Shown: piece after piece, positions 53,290-62,876 of the stretch | How positions within the stretch are numbered: position 1 is the stretch's first letter | Layout of the letters: every line of letters begins with the position of its first letter | The notes under the pieces: model-generated | Database searches by the model: none | What the model saw: only the letters and a program-made list of their open reading frames with translations | What the model was told of the DNA's origin: nothing | NCBI GenBank assembly: GCA_002077045.2 | Contig: KZ111151.1 | Span: forward strand, 1,277,120 to 1,341,119 | Origin: Rachicladosporium sp. CCFEE 5018 | Taxonomy: Eukaryota > Ascomycota > Dothideomycetes > Cladosporiales > Cladosporiaceae | Direction: 5' to 3' | DNA length: 64,000 nt | Translations under genes and position numbers: made by a program

Positions 53290-54648
53290 TCAATCGAGCC
53301 CAGCATATGTTTCCGGCTTGACAGCTTCAAGATCAGTTGAGAACCACTCATCGTCCCAGATATCCTCAGTACTACGCCGATCCTGCGGCCGCCACTGCAG
53401 AATCTTCCACATAAGCTTCAAGAGCTTCACCTTCTCCTCACCCTCCAGTGCACTCTCTCTCCGCTCAAGGGCGTGCCCTTCTCCTGGGAATGAGCCCCTC
53501 CAGTCGCCTTCGTACCACCTGTACATGATCACCGGGACTGTAGACGTGTTGGTTTGACACTGCAAGTCCCAGAAATATGAGCTTAGCTTTGACCGCTGCA
53601 CGAAGTCTATGGGCGGGGAACCCATGATGGCGATCAGTTGGGTAAGGTGGATGTGCTCATAATAGCGGCCTTTGGTATCGAAGGGGTGAAAGAGACCTCG
53701 GGACGGAGGAGGTTCCATAGCTGAAGGAAATTCTTGTTAGTGTCTCCATGGCGATCATTCGGGGTGAGGGGCGAGGGGTAGACTCACAGTCATCCCAAAT
53801 GCCCATATAACGACAGGGTAGCTCCATGGCATCTCCAAGATCAGCTCTGGCGCGCGATACATGATCGGTATTAGTAGATCCTGTTTGCGGCAGTCCTTGA
53901 ACTTCCTAGCTTCGCCGAGATCGCACAGCTTGGGCAGGCTAGCAGTAAGCATCATCGGCTGCGAAGCGTAGATTGTACGATCGTCCAATTCTTTGCGTGG
54001 CCAGGGACGCCTGCCGTACACTTCTTCATATCTTGTGAAGGGAGTGTTGTCTACTACGTTCATTAAGATGTTCTTAGGTTGGATGTCTGCAGCGCATGCG
54101 GTCAGCTTCATGTTGTGCATCCGTGTCGTATAGACTCGCCTGTATGGACGACCTTTGCCTCGTTGTGCAGGCAGTGCATCGCTTGTAGTACGGATCGGAG
54201 GACCTGTCGCCACGCTGCCGGCTTGAGTGGAGTACTGTGATCTTTGATCCATTCGCGGGCGTACTACAAGTCAACCCCGAGTGGCTCGTATACGAGACAT
54301 ACATGCCTCCCATACTCACCCTCTACCTCAAATGACTCCAGCATCGTTCGCATACGGCCGCTCCCACTGTGCTTTGACGCCACACCATCGATGTGCTCGT
54401 GAAATTGCGCTTGCAACATGCTTTGTTGATGCAGACCTTTAGCGTCACATACTTACACTCAGCGCGGAGATCTCGATAAAGCCAGACTGTTGATCTGGAG
54501 CCGAAACCTAGCTTTCCAATGACCTTGTAGCGGTCGTTGAAGACTTGACCAAGACGAACAGGTACCAGTGTTCGGCATTGTAGCCTTCGAGCTCCTCTTC
54601 GTCGATAATGAAGTCATGAGATATGAGACTTGCGCTATCGGATTCCAT
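53290..54648 (-). pseudogene. SRPK-like protein kinase pseudogene
   Basis: A decayed Ser/Thr kinase of the fungal SRPK-like group. From ATG 54648 it reads HDFIIDEEELEGYNAEHWY, then shifts frame near 54561-54567 into GQVFNDRYKVIGKLGFGSRS (the Gly loop) and YVTLKVC (the VAxK lysine). A second shift near 54428-54437 leads to MLQAQFHEHIDG and FEVEGEYGRHVCLVYEPLGV. A TAG at 54264-54266 follows, and the frame goes on (AAWRQVLRSVLQAMHCLHNE). A GC-AG intron (54087-54139) joins VVHT to DIQPKNIL, the catalytic loop. CDLGEARK replaces DFG with DLG, as in SRPKs; then MYRAPELILEMPWSYPVVIW. A 67-bp intron (53721-53787) gives LWNLLRP, and a third shift near 53697-53705 gives GLFHPFDTKGRYYEHIHL to the TAG stop at 53290. 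Each shift fits the loss of one base. Four lesions make function unlikely. Confidence 0.8.
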
Positions 54649-55211
54649 GGTGAGTCTTCCAAATTTCTGACCAGTGTTATGGAGACTCCGAGCGTCATTG
54701 CACTGTGATGAGATGATTCTGGGCCACATGGAAAGACTCCCGATCGATGTTGAGGATCGATGTGCCAGTGACGGGATACATCGTGCAGCGCCTCGGACGC
54801 GCATAGGGACCATCGCGAAGCGCCGATAAATTGTGCAAGATGAGTGTACCACGCAGCGTGACTGGAAGAGTCATTACCTCCGCGGCCAGCTCTCAATGAG
54901 GACACAACTGCGCCTCCCGAGATCTCCATCTTCTACGAGGTCGACTGGACTTTTCCGAGCACTATCAGAACAAGTACTAAAACTTGTGCGAGCGGTATAT
55001 CGAGTGCGATGTACATGTGAAGCTTTGATCAAAGGGCATATTGTTCCTGCCGGTGTTATTGGTGATGTGCTTGCAGAGACGGAGCGGCCCGGAATGAACC
55101 TTGTGGAAGTGAACGACCAAGGCTTCATCTAGATTAGGCAAGTACGGATAAGCAACTTTCAAGGCGCGGACAGTAACACGACACTTTGGGTATCATATGA
55201 CAGATTATTGG
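54649..55211. other. Intergenic region with an unexplained open stretch
   Basis: About 560 bp. On the + strand the frame ending at 55132 looks protein-like near its end (GHIVPAGVIGDVLAETERPG), but it has no start or splice partner I can support. It could be a gene relic. Confidence 0.35.
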
Positions 55212-56954
55212 CTACCGCTTAGCTCTGCCCGTCTTCCCACACTCCCGCTTACTCAACGGCTCGTCCGGGAAGGTCCACCCCCTCGCCCTCTTCGCTTCCC
55301 TTCTCTCGCTCTGATGCACCTTTGGCACCCAGCTGTCAGCTGCAAGATGATGCTTCCTACTCAGTGCCACCGGGCCGCCAACATCCATCCTCCAGCCATA
55401 CTGTCCAGGTAGAGGTGTCTCCTTGGCGAGCATGTGCAGGTACCATAGCGCCAAGTCGACAGTCATCTGTAGCTCTCCATTGGCTGAGATACCATGGGTG
55501 GCGATCTGGATGGGTGCGCTGAGCTCGAGGAAGCCAAAAAGTGGCACCGGGTTGTTGGGGTTTGGAGGACCGCCAGCGCGAACACAGACAAGCTCGATCT
55601 CGGTCATAATGAAGCCGTAGCGGCAGCCATGGTCGCGCATGTAGTTATGCAATTGTGACAGAGCGCGAAGGTAGCTGATGCGAGCAAGAGGCGACTCGTT
55701 CCGCATACCTGTGTTCCACTGATCGAAGCAACGGACTATACCCACCACACGACCCCGGCCATCACCACAGATGGTCTTCTCGGCATCGGACTGGTAGTTG
55801 GAGACGAAGTCTGGCTGTTGCCGCGGAGCGTGGGGTGGTGATCGGAGTGCGCGCATCGCAATGTGCTTCTCGCCTTGCGAAACTTTCAGTGCTGCATTGA
55901 CCTTGAGTGCATGGTGCGCAGCGCAGCTCTCGGCTAGATGAGCTTGCGTCTCAGGATTGAGGCTCACGCGGGCCGGCGTGGGGAGATGGCTGCTAGAGAC
56001 ATCGATGTTGAGGAGCTGCGTGAAGCCGGGGATCTCAGAGACTGTCGTCGCGTTGAAGTCCTCCCATCGATTGACATTTCTCACGTCGAACCAGAATGTG
56101 GTGCTAGAGCTGCCCCGAGTCTCCACTGTGCGTTGTGTAAGTGCAGGCGTAGGATTGGGTCGAGTCAGGTAGTCGGACAGAGTGGATGTTTCAATGTCAA
56201 GTGGAGACTCGGGCTCAGGCGCAATCTCAATCGCTAGCCGAGAGGGCACTGCAGGTGGACTTGCTGTGCGCCGTCGTTGTGGAAATGTGGGCACCTGACC
56301 ACCAGGCATTGAGATGGGAGCAAGGTGGTTCATGGCGCTTGGAGTCCGCGACATCGGCACAGTGAGACCCATAGGCTGAGGTGTGGGGCTTTGACGATAC
56401 GTCGGGTAGCCATACCGGCTTAGCATCGATGCGTCGACACTGCCACTTGAGCTGTTGCGCGAATGAGTGGGCACTCGAGAGGCTGAGACTGATCGCATCT
56501 GCGACATCGGTGGCCTTGTGGATGAAATTACGTCCCACGGCACCACCATGCTTGGTGCGCATGCTGATGCAGCAGGTGAGACCATGCCATACTGCACAGG
56601 TGGGCTGGGCGATCGACGGTCTAGGTCTGGTCGACTCGGTAGGTGACCGCGGAACTGCATTGGAAAGCCGTTGTTTGGTAATGAGGTAGTGCGAAGGTGA
56701 CCGTGCACTCTCGATATTGCAGAGGATTCCATCAGCTGGTCTTGCGCCCTGACTCGAGGCAGGAGCACTGGGCCAGACTCTCGAGCCTTGTACGGCGACT
56801 TTGGAGGCGTAGAGGCCGCGGTCAGCAGCGACTCGGGCGACCAGTCTTGGGTATAGTATGTAGCATTAGTGCTTGCGCTGCCACCAGGGCAGAGCAGCTC
56901 AAGATTGTCGCCCTCTATGGCCGAGGGCGGTGGAGTCAGTCCTCGGTATTCCAT
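55212..56954 (-). CDS. Conserved fungal protein of unknown function
   Basis: The single exon encodes 580 residues. Residues 1-270 are low-complexity, rich in Ser, Pro, Arg and Met (TYRQSPTPQPMGLTVPMSRT). A folded domain fills about 290-570: STTFWFDVRNVNRWEDFNAT, then FVSNYQSDAEKTICGDGRGR, VVGIVRCFDQWNTGMRNESP, LHNYMRDHGCRYGFIMTEIE, LVCVRAGG, LFGFLELSAPIQI and MTVDLALWYLHMLAKE, ending near GWTFPDEPLSKRECG. I recognise this as a protein widespread in Pezizomycotina with no known role; it is sometimes annotated by error as sialidase. No signal peptide or membrane segment. The YGFIMTEIELVCVR stretch has a weak look of nuclease-type restriction folds, but I would not claim that. Confidence 0.75.
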   Translation of the reverse strand: MEYRGLTPPPSAIEGDNLELLCPGGSASTNATYYTQDWSPESLLTAASTPPKSPYKARESGPVLLPRVRAQDQLMESSAISRVHGHLRTTSLPNNGFPMQFRGHLPSRPDLDRRSPSPPVQYGMVSPAASACAPSMVVPWDVISSTRPPMSQMRSVSASRVPTHSRNSSSGSVDASMLSRYGYPTYRQSPTPQPMGLTVPMSRTPSAMNHLAPISMPGGQVPTFPQRRRTASPPAVPSRLAIEIAPEPESPLDIETSTLSDYLTRPNPTPALTQRTVETRGSSSTTFWFDVRNVNRWEDFNATTVSEIPGFTQLLNIDVSSSHLPTPARVSLNPETQAHLAESCAAHHALKVNAALKVSQGEKHIAMRALRSPPHAPRQQPDFVSNYQSDAEKTICGDGRGRVVGIVRCFDQWNTGMRNESPLARISYLRALSQLHNYMRDHGCRYGFIMTEIELVCVRAGGPPNPNNPVPLFGFLELSAPIQIATHGISANGELQMTVDLALWYLHMLAKETPLPGQYGWRMDVGGPVALSRKHHLAADSWVPKVHQSERREAKRARGWTFPDEPLSKRECGKTGRAKR

Positions 56955-58379
56955 TGTGAATTAGTTGCGTTCGGCTACCAGAGCTGAACGATGACGGTCC
57001 GGCCGTGTGTATACTTTTGTATTAGTCGATATATGGGGAAGACCAGCTCCAATAGGATAGTAGACAACAGTAAGCACAAATCGATCCCACCCCAAAGAGA
57101 TTCGTGGGTCTCGTAACGGACGCAGCACACAGAGCAGAACTGGTGGCGATTCTTGCAGAGGAAGAGGAAGGACGAAAGCACCGACGCGCAGCATACCTAT
57201 ATACGAGGATATGCCCTCGCGAGCCTTCCCCAGCGAACGAAGCCATAGTGAGTACAAGCAGCAGAGGAAATAGCGTCACTTCGCGAGATCTGAAACAAAC
57301 CCTCGAACCGTGCGCGACCTGGTAAACACGAGGTCCGCCAGGCTGGGTCGTGCGTGAATGGCAAGACGAGGTCTATTTCCTGGTCAGCGACCCAGATCGC
57401 AGCCATGAGACGGCTTCAGATGAGTTTCAAAATATGGCGCGCACGAGGCTCGAGGCTATTCTGAGGTGGGCGCGTGTTGACGGTCTTTAATGTTATCGCC
57501 TTCGTGGCTGTGGCATTGAGTGGGCGGTGCGTAGATTGCCCGGCTTCGAAGCTTCTCGTACGGGCGCGTAGGCAGATGAAACGCCTATTTGGGGCGCGTA
57601 CAGGCGGCTCGGTCTTCCTTGTGCGCGGCAGTGAGGTATTTGGGCAGGTCCAGTCGCGTTGTGCAGAGGTGGAGTCGCGATAAAGTGGGCGGCAAACGTC
57701 GGCTGGGTACTTTCTCCGAGCTCCGATTGGCTGAAGACGAATAGTAGGCATGGAAGCTGCATCCAGTCTCCACGTTCATGCAGGTCGAGGATGATCAAAC
57801 GCGTTTCAGATGCAGTCTATACTGTGACTCACTTCTTCGCGATGTTGACTGCATGTATAAGCAATCGAGAACGCGCTTTTTCGCGTCGAATTGCGCGCGA
57901 CGTGTTGTCGTCGTACCTCGAACGTGACGTGGTCTCGAAGCACTCTTGGATCGACTTCGCGACAACAGCCAAGGAAGAGAGAATGGCAGAGAAATGATAC
58001 TGACCGGAGATCCTGAGTAAATTCAGCTTGGTGCTCCTTCTACCTACGCGCGCGCCTTTCTGTACAACATGCCTCCTTCGGCGCGAATTGAGGCTGCAGA
58101 TTTTGAATGTTTCAGACGATCTGACGGGACCATGGCAAGCGTCAAGAACCGGACGTCACTCCAGCTGCCTCCGCTGTCCTGTGCTGTTTCCAGCATGTGC
58201 GGCTTGAGCACGACAGAGGCGCTAGCTGAATTGTATAGATGACGATAAAGTGCCCCCAAGACGTGATAAATCGCTTTCCGGCCCGAGTCCTATGCGACGA
58301 AGACTTGGTAACCAAGTGTTTGGGTGCTCATAGTCAGATTGTGTGAGATCGCGTTATCATACAGAGTGGTGGGACAGGT
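56955..58379. other. Gene-poor region
   Basis: About 1.4 kb between the unknown gene's start and the 3' end of the FAD oxidase gene. Several ORFs of 60-110 codons overlap on both strands with no domain or good splice model. I see no gene or repeat that I can support. Confidence 0.45.
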
Positions 58380-59747
58380 TTACTTCCTCGCCATCTCCTC
58401 ATCCAACAGCATCCCCTTCCTCCCGCCCCTCCAATCGTTCGTCCAAATGTGATCACTACTCGACCTCTCCTTCGGCCATCGCCACTTCTCCTGTAATGCC
58501 CTACCCAAATCATCCCTCGTCTCCCGTATTACAACATCTGCGATTCGTTCACCAACGACCGGCAAGAACTTATAAGCATGGCCTGACCCTCCCGTCGCAA
58601 CTACGAGGTTCTTCCACTTCGGGTGGTAGTCGACAAGCCAGTCACCTTTGGGCGTGTCAGAGTACCAGCATATTCGCGTATACGACCACGGTCGCTCGGC
58701 CATGTGTGGTATGCATTGTGCTAAGAAATCACGACACGCGTCTGAGCCTTCCTTCGGGATATTGAGATGTGGGTCATCCATTCTGGTCCAGGGTAAGGAC
58801 ACTTCGATTTCCTCGCCTGAGTCCGAAATCTCAGGGTGAGGTATCTTCTTGAAATTTGCATAGCCATAGCCGTGCCGAGCGACTTTCAGGACTTGTTCGC
58901 GGGGTGGAATAATGAACATGCCGTTGCTGCCATTGAGCATTGTTGGGTTGTGCTCGAGTTGAGCTTGTTCTTCTGCGGTGATGTCCATATAAGCTAGGAC
59001 TTGGCCGGAGGCGCTGGCTACGCCACGTAGGTCGATGAACTTGGGAGTCCAGGCACCTGCGGCGAGTATGACTAGTTCTGCATCGATCTTCGAGCCGTCT
59101 GTGAGCTCGGCACCCCTGACTGCGCTGCTGCTGTGATCGAACAGGAGACTTTCGACTTCTGCGTTCTTGAACTCCACTTGCCCAGTCGCTCTTGTCATCG
59201 CCTCCAGATACTTCATCGCCGCCTCTGCATCAGTCCAGCCCGAGGTCCAGTTACAGTACCCAGCATCTCCAGCAGCTCCATTGAAGCCATCCGCAATATC
59301 GATCATCGCGTTCCGATCCTCAAGCAGACTTACATCCGCTCCGTCTTTCCGCTTTCCAATGCTCAGCCCAAGCCTCTTGAGATTCGCCATCATTTCCCTC
59401 TGCATCTCCTCCCTCTTGCCACCAGCCTCGGCATCCTCAGCGCTGTTGACAGCTATCACGAGTCCATTTTCGTGGTATCTTCCCTCGGCACCCCATTCTT
59501 GCCGCCACAGCTTCTGTGCTTCTATGCAGAGTGCGCTGTAGTGGTAGTCTGAGTAGTCTGCGCGGACGATGCGGGATGCATCTATCGAGGCTGCATCTGG
59601 GGCGGGGAAGGTAGAGCGGTCGACCACCGTGATCTTGGTGTGAGCATACTGGGCCCGCTGGGACAGCGCATAGGCTGTGGAGAGACCGAAGACACCGGAG
59701 CCAATGATGAGGATTGAAGAGGGGATGGGATCTTCGATGGAGCCCAT
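58380..59747 (-). CDS. FAD-dependent amine oxidase (sarcosine/fructosyl-amino-acid oxidase type)
   Basis: An FAD-linked oxidoreductase of the DAO family, near sarcosine or fructosyl-amino-acid oxidases, which oxidise the C-N bond of secondary amines to give hydrogen peroxide. The single exon encodes 455 residues. The Rossmann motif is at about 14-25 (IIGSGVFGLSTA), followed by KITVVDRSTFP. ASRIVRADYSDYHYSALCIE is the typical block near the covalent flavin. Then AELVILAAGAWTPKFIDL, FIIPPREQVLKVARHGYGYA, and the C-terminal part CWYSDTPKGDWLVDYHPKWK and LVVATGGSGHAYKFLPVVGE with the Cys that usually binds FAD covalently. The end is MARK, not a clear peroxisomal signal. Substrate cannot be set from sequence. 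Confidence 0.88.
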   Translation of the reverse strand: MGSIEDPIPSSILIIGSGVFGLSTAYALSQRAQYAHTKITVVDRSTFPAPDAASIDASRIVRADYSDYHYSALCIEAQKLWRQEWGAEGRYHENGLVIAVNSAEDAEAGGKREEMQREMMANLKRLGLSIGKRKDGADVSLLEDRNAMIDIADGFNGAAGDAGYCNWTSGWTDAEAAMKYLEAMTRATGQVEFKNAEVESLLFDHSSSAVRGAELTDGSKIDAELVILAAGAWTPKFIDLRGVASASGQVLAYMDITAEEQAQLEHNPTMLNGSNGMFIIPPREQVLKVARHGYGYANFKKIPHPEISDSGEEIEVSLPWTRMDDPHLNIPKEGSDACRDFLAQCIPHMAERPWSYTRICWYSDTPKGDWLVDYHPKWKNLVVATGGSGHAYKFLPVVGERIADVVIRETRDDLGRALQEKWRWPKERSSSDHIWTNDWRGGRKGMLLDEEMARK

Positions 59748-60022
59748 GACGGAAGCTGATACAGTAAAGAATTGACAGAAAGATCAAACACAAGTCTGAA
59801 GAGAGAGCATGACGGTCAGACAGGGAATGCGATGTCAGCTACCTACGTGTACCTTGATCACTGTTCGTACGCCTCGATGCGAAATGCCGATGATAGGCGT
59901 GGAGGGGTGGCATTGAGTTGATGAAGTGGAGGCTCGGGAGTGAGAGCTTCAGCAGCCGAGATCACAATGGAAATGGAGGATTGATTCAGCTCACACTTCG
60001 CTTCTCCCATCAAAAACAGCAT

Positions 60023-61144
60023 ATGTCCAGTTCAGTGAAGCGAAAGCTGCTGCGCAGTCTCACCGCTCGCCGCAATTTAACAGTATCAAGGCATGCAGGC
60101 CAATGGGTCCGCAATGCCTCTGACAGAACTCCCGCCGCAGTGTCCGGGCGCACACCAGCGTATAAGCCCTTCCAACCCACCACCGCTTCCGGTGCGAAGG
60201 GTCCGGACAAGACGCGCCGCTCAGCAGCGCCTTACATCTTGAGCACTCTGGCTGCGGTACTTGGCTTCTACATAACCCAGCTCTCGCTCGCAGCCTCCAA
60301 GCCCCATGATGATCCTTCGATTCGCGATCTCTCGGCTCAGACAGATGTCGCCGCCCGCTACGATGAGACGGCTGATAACTTCGACAGCGAGGTTGGCACC
60401 TCCGAAGCACTCATGGGCATCAATAAGATCCGGAGACGACTAGCCGAGCAGTGCAGAGGCCATGTGCTGGAAGTCAGCTGCGGTACCGGGAGGAATTTAG
60501 GCTACTATGATGTGAGACTGGGCAGCAAGATCGACAGTCTGACGTTCGTGGATCTGAGCGCGCCCATGGTCGACGTGTGCAAGAAGAAGTGGACGGCCCT
60601 CTATGGGCCTACCAGCGGCATCAGGAAGAAGGCAGACCTTGCTATAAGATTCCTCACTGGGTCGGCACTGGAAGCCATGCCACCGCCACCGAAGGGCGAG
60701 AAGTATGATACGATCATACAAACGATGGGACTCTGCTCGACGGCTGCACCGATGAAGCTACTAGAGAACATGGCTGCGCATCTCAGCACGACTTCCCCAG
60801 ATGCGAGGATCCTGCTGCTGGAGCACGGCAGAAGCTACCAGGACTGGCTCAACAACATCTTGGACAAGTCCGCTGCCAAGCATGCGGAGATTCACGGCTG
60901 CTGGTTCAATAGAGACATTGGTGCACTTGTAGAGGAAGCCGCTGACCGGAGTGGGCTCGAGGTGGTCAAGGAGCATAGGCAGCATCTTGGTACCACCTGG
61001 GTGTACGAGCTTCGCTTCAAGAGCGCAGCAAGCATCGTAGTGCCAATCGAAATTGCAAAAGAACAGCCTGCGAGTGATGAAGCTGTCGAAGAGGCCGCAC
61101 CCGAGGGCAGCTTTGGCTGGCGTGGCCTTCTTGGCTGGAAGTGA
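60023..61144 (+). CDS. OMS1-like mitochondrial methyltransferase
   Basis: A class-I SAM-dependent methyltransferase-like protein similar to yeast Oms1 of the mitochondrial inner membrane. The single exon encodes 373 residues. The start at 60023 opens a basic presequence (MSSSVKRKLLRSLTARRN). A membrane segment follows at about 75-95 (APYILSTLAAVLGFYITQLS). The methyltransferase fold starts at RYDETADNFDSEV, with the SAM motif HVLEVSCGTGRNLGYY, then LTFVDLSAPMVDVCKKKW, and a later YDTIIQTMGLCSTAAPMKLL and ARILLLEHGRSYQDWLNNIL. The C-terminal part HLGTTWVYELRFK closes the fold. An in-frame ATG at 59921 would add 34 residues but hide the presequence, so it is not used. Confidence 0.85.
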   Translation: MSSSVKRKLLRSLTARRNLTVSRHAGQWVRNASDRTPAAVSGRTPAYKPFQPTTASGAKGPDKTRRSAAPYILSTLAAVLGFYITQLSLAASKPHDDPSIRDLSAQTDVAARYDETADNFDSEVGTSEALMGINKIRRRLAEQCRGHVLEVSCGTGRNLGYYDVRLGSKIDSLTFVDLSAPMVDVCKKKWTALYGPTSGIRKKADLAIRFLTGSALEAMPPPPKGEKYDTIIQTMGLCSTAAPMKLLENMAAHLSTTSPDARILLLEHGRSYQDWLNNILDKSAAKHAEIHGCWFNRDIGALVEEAADRSGLEVVKEHRQHLGTTWVYELRFKSAASIVVPIEIAKEQPASDEAVEEAAPEGSFGWRGLLGWK

Positions 61145-61444
61145 GCTGCTCTGAAACCCTGGCAAGCAGGCTCTTTACGCTTCTAGATCACTTGATCGCT
61201 TTGGTAGTGACTTGTGCATGAAAGACATCGGCCTACGACGCGCAGCTCGGACTGGTGGATCGAATCAGCTACACGCGTGCTCAATACACTGAGGTCAGTC
61301 AGCATCCTTCCCTCCACGCTGCGCTCCCCTACAGCACACCATGATGATATTACAAAAGTCAAAATATGTTTCAAGACGGGACGGAGAGAGCAATCTCATT
61401 GAATGATACAATTCTATCTGATGTCATATGCAATTCCCATTACA
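61145..61444. other. Convergent 3' spacer
   Basis: About 300 bp between two converging genes. No coding evidence. Confidence 0.5.
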
Positions 61445-62876
61445 CTATATTCGCTTCCTCAACCCAGACCTGCGCTGACCATCTTCAGACTCTGCTGCCC
61501 CCTCACCGCCTTTTAATGGACTCTTCACCTGCGGCTTCAACGCCAACTTCGGCTGCTCGATCTCTTCCAATCCTATCCCAGCATTGATCGCGGCTAGGTT
61601 CCGTCCGCCCCAATGGCAGTTCCAGAAAGTCAGCAGCGCATACATCTTGATGAAGCTGTGGAAGTAAGCGAACGCGAAGTATCCTGACAGCATCCTCAAG
61701 TCCTCGGGATGACGCAGGAAGTATGGTGTCAGCTTTACCAGCTTAGTGGCGAAAACCCAGCCAAGCAATATGAGCAGAGCTTGCTGACTTCCGTAAGGCG
61801 AAGTCCAGAGCAGGTACGCAAGCAAGGCATCATTGAACAGCGCGAAGTTGAAGAAGCTAGTGATGTACACAGCGTATACACACCATGGCTGTGCTCTCCA
61901 GACTGTACGATCAGTGAATAAGCTGCAGCTGTTACTGCGCCAAGTCGTACGGACCCAACGTAGACACTGCTGCATGAACTTTGGGTACGTGCCGAGAGTG
62001 GTCTCGATCCTGGAAGCTGGAGAATACTGGATCTTGATCTTCCAGCCACGAGTAACTTCGAAGCGGGTGATAAAGTTGTCGTCATCTGGCCCCAGCGGAC
62101 TGCACAGGCTGAAGAAGAAGCGCTCGTCGGTGAAGCCTTTTTAGGAACTCAGGGTCTTGCAGAATCTTGGTGCGATGCAGAGACGTTCGGCCAGAGATCA
62201 CAAAGACACCGCCATCGACTGCGTTTGTGGATCTGATCTCGAAGTTGTGGCGCTCGAGGTAGATGGCGCCGAGCATGTTCCAGTAGCTACGGATGTTGAA
62301 GCCGATGTCAGTACGGCGGACGCGCTTGTTTGTTCCGACCGCGCCGATCTCTGGATTCTCGAATGGAGCCACCGCATTGCGAAGGAAGGTCTTGGGCCAG
62401 AAGACATGGTCGTCTAGCAAGACTGTGATCTTAGTCTTCACGTGCGGGATCGCGGTAGCGACTTGAGCACGCTTATGCGCAATTGGGCTAAGGAGCACAG
62501 TGATCTCGGTGTACGGATGCAGGGTGCGGTAAGGCTCGAAGTACTCTTCGCACAGCTTAGCATTATCAGCTCCCACCGTGACGACGAGCGATTGCGCTGG
62601 CCGATTGCGCAGACAAGTTTCAATGCATTCCCGGAAATCCACATTCTCCGGATCAACGGTCGGCAATATTACCGTGCAATCGGAGGGCTTGATCTTCGGG
62701 TTTGCTGGCACTGGACTCGGGCGATACAGCCAGAAGGCTATAAGATGTACAACCAGGCGGAGATACCGGAAGACGAAAAGCGCCGTGAACCAGAAAAGAG
62801 GATGCTGGTAGCCAAGCCATAGCTGTTCGGTCACAGCGTCGATCGTCTGGCGTGCTGCTAGGGCGAGAGAGTCCAT
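61445..62876 (-). CDS. GT2 polysaccharide synthase (Cps1/hyaluronan-synthase-like), frameshifted
   Basis: A membrane glycosyltransferase of family 2, of the fungal Cps1 group. From ATG 62876 there is an N-terminal membrane segment (LFWFTALFVFRYLRLVVHLI), then the GT-A fold: KPSDCTVILPTVDPENVDFR, LLDDHVFWPKTFLRN (DxD-type acid pair) and a domain ending TKILQDPEFLK. A run of five A (62138-62142 on the + strand as five T) then shifts the frame by one. The next frame reads GFTDERFFFSLCSPLGPDDD, DDDNFITRFEVTRGWKIKIQ and QQCLRWVRTTWRSN (the acceptor-site QxxRW), then four membrane segments (for example YAVYITSFFNFALFNDALLA) to the stop at 61445. With four A instead of five, the whole gene reads through as about 476 residues. 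Either a mutation or a homopolymer sequencing error; no intron explains it. Confidence 0.8.

Noticed and set aside
53284..53294. tRNA B-box-like string GGTTCAATCGA
   Set aside because: It does not fit the consensus at key places, no A-box or cloverleaf is near, and it overlaps the kinase relic's 3' end.
57416..57997. Overlapping ORFs of 70-112 codons on both strands
   Set aside because: No domain, no consistent start, mutual overlap; typical of GC-rich non-coding DNA.
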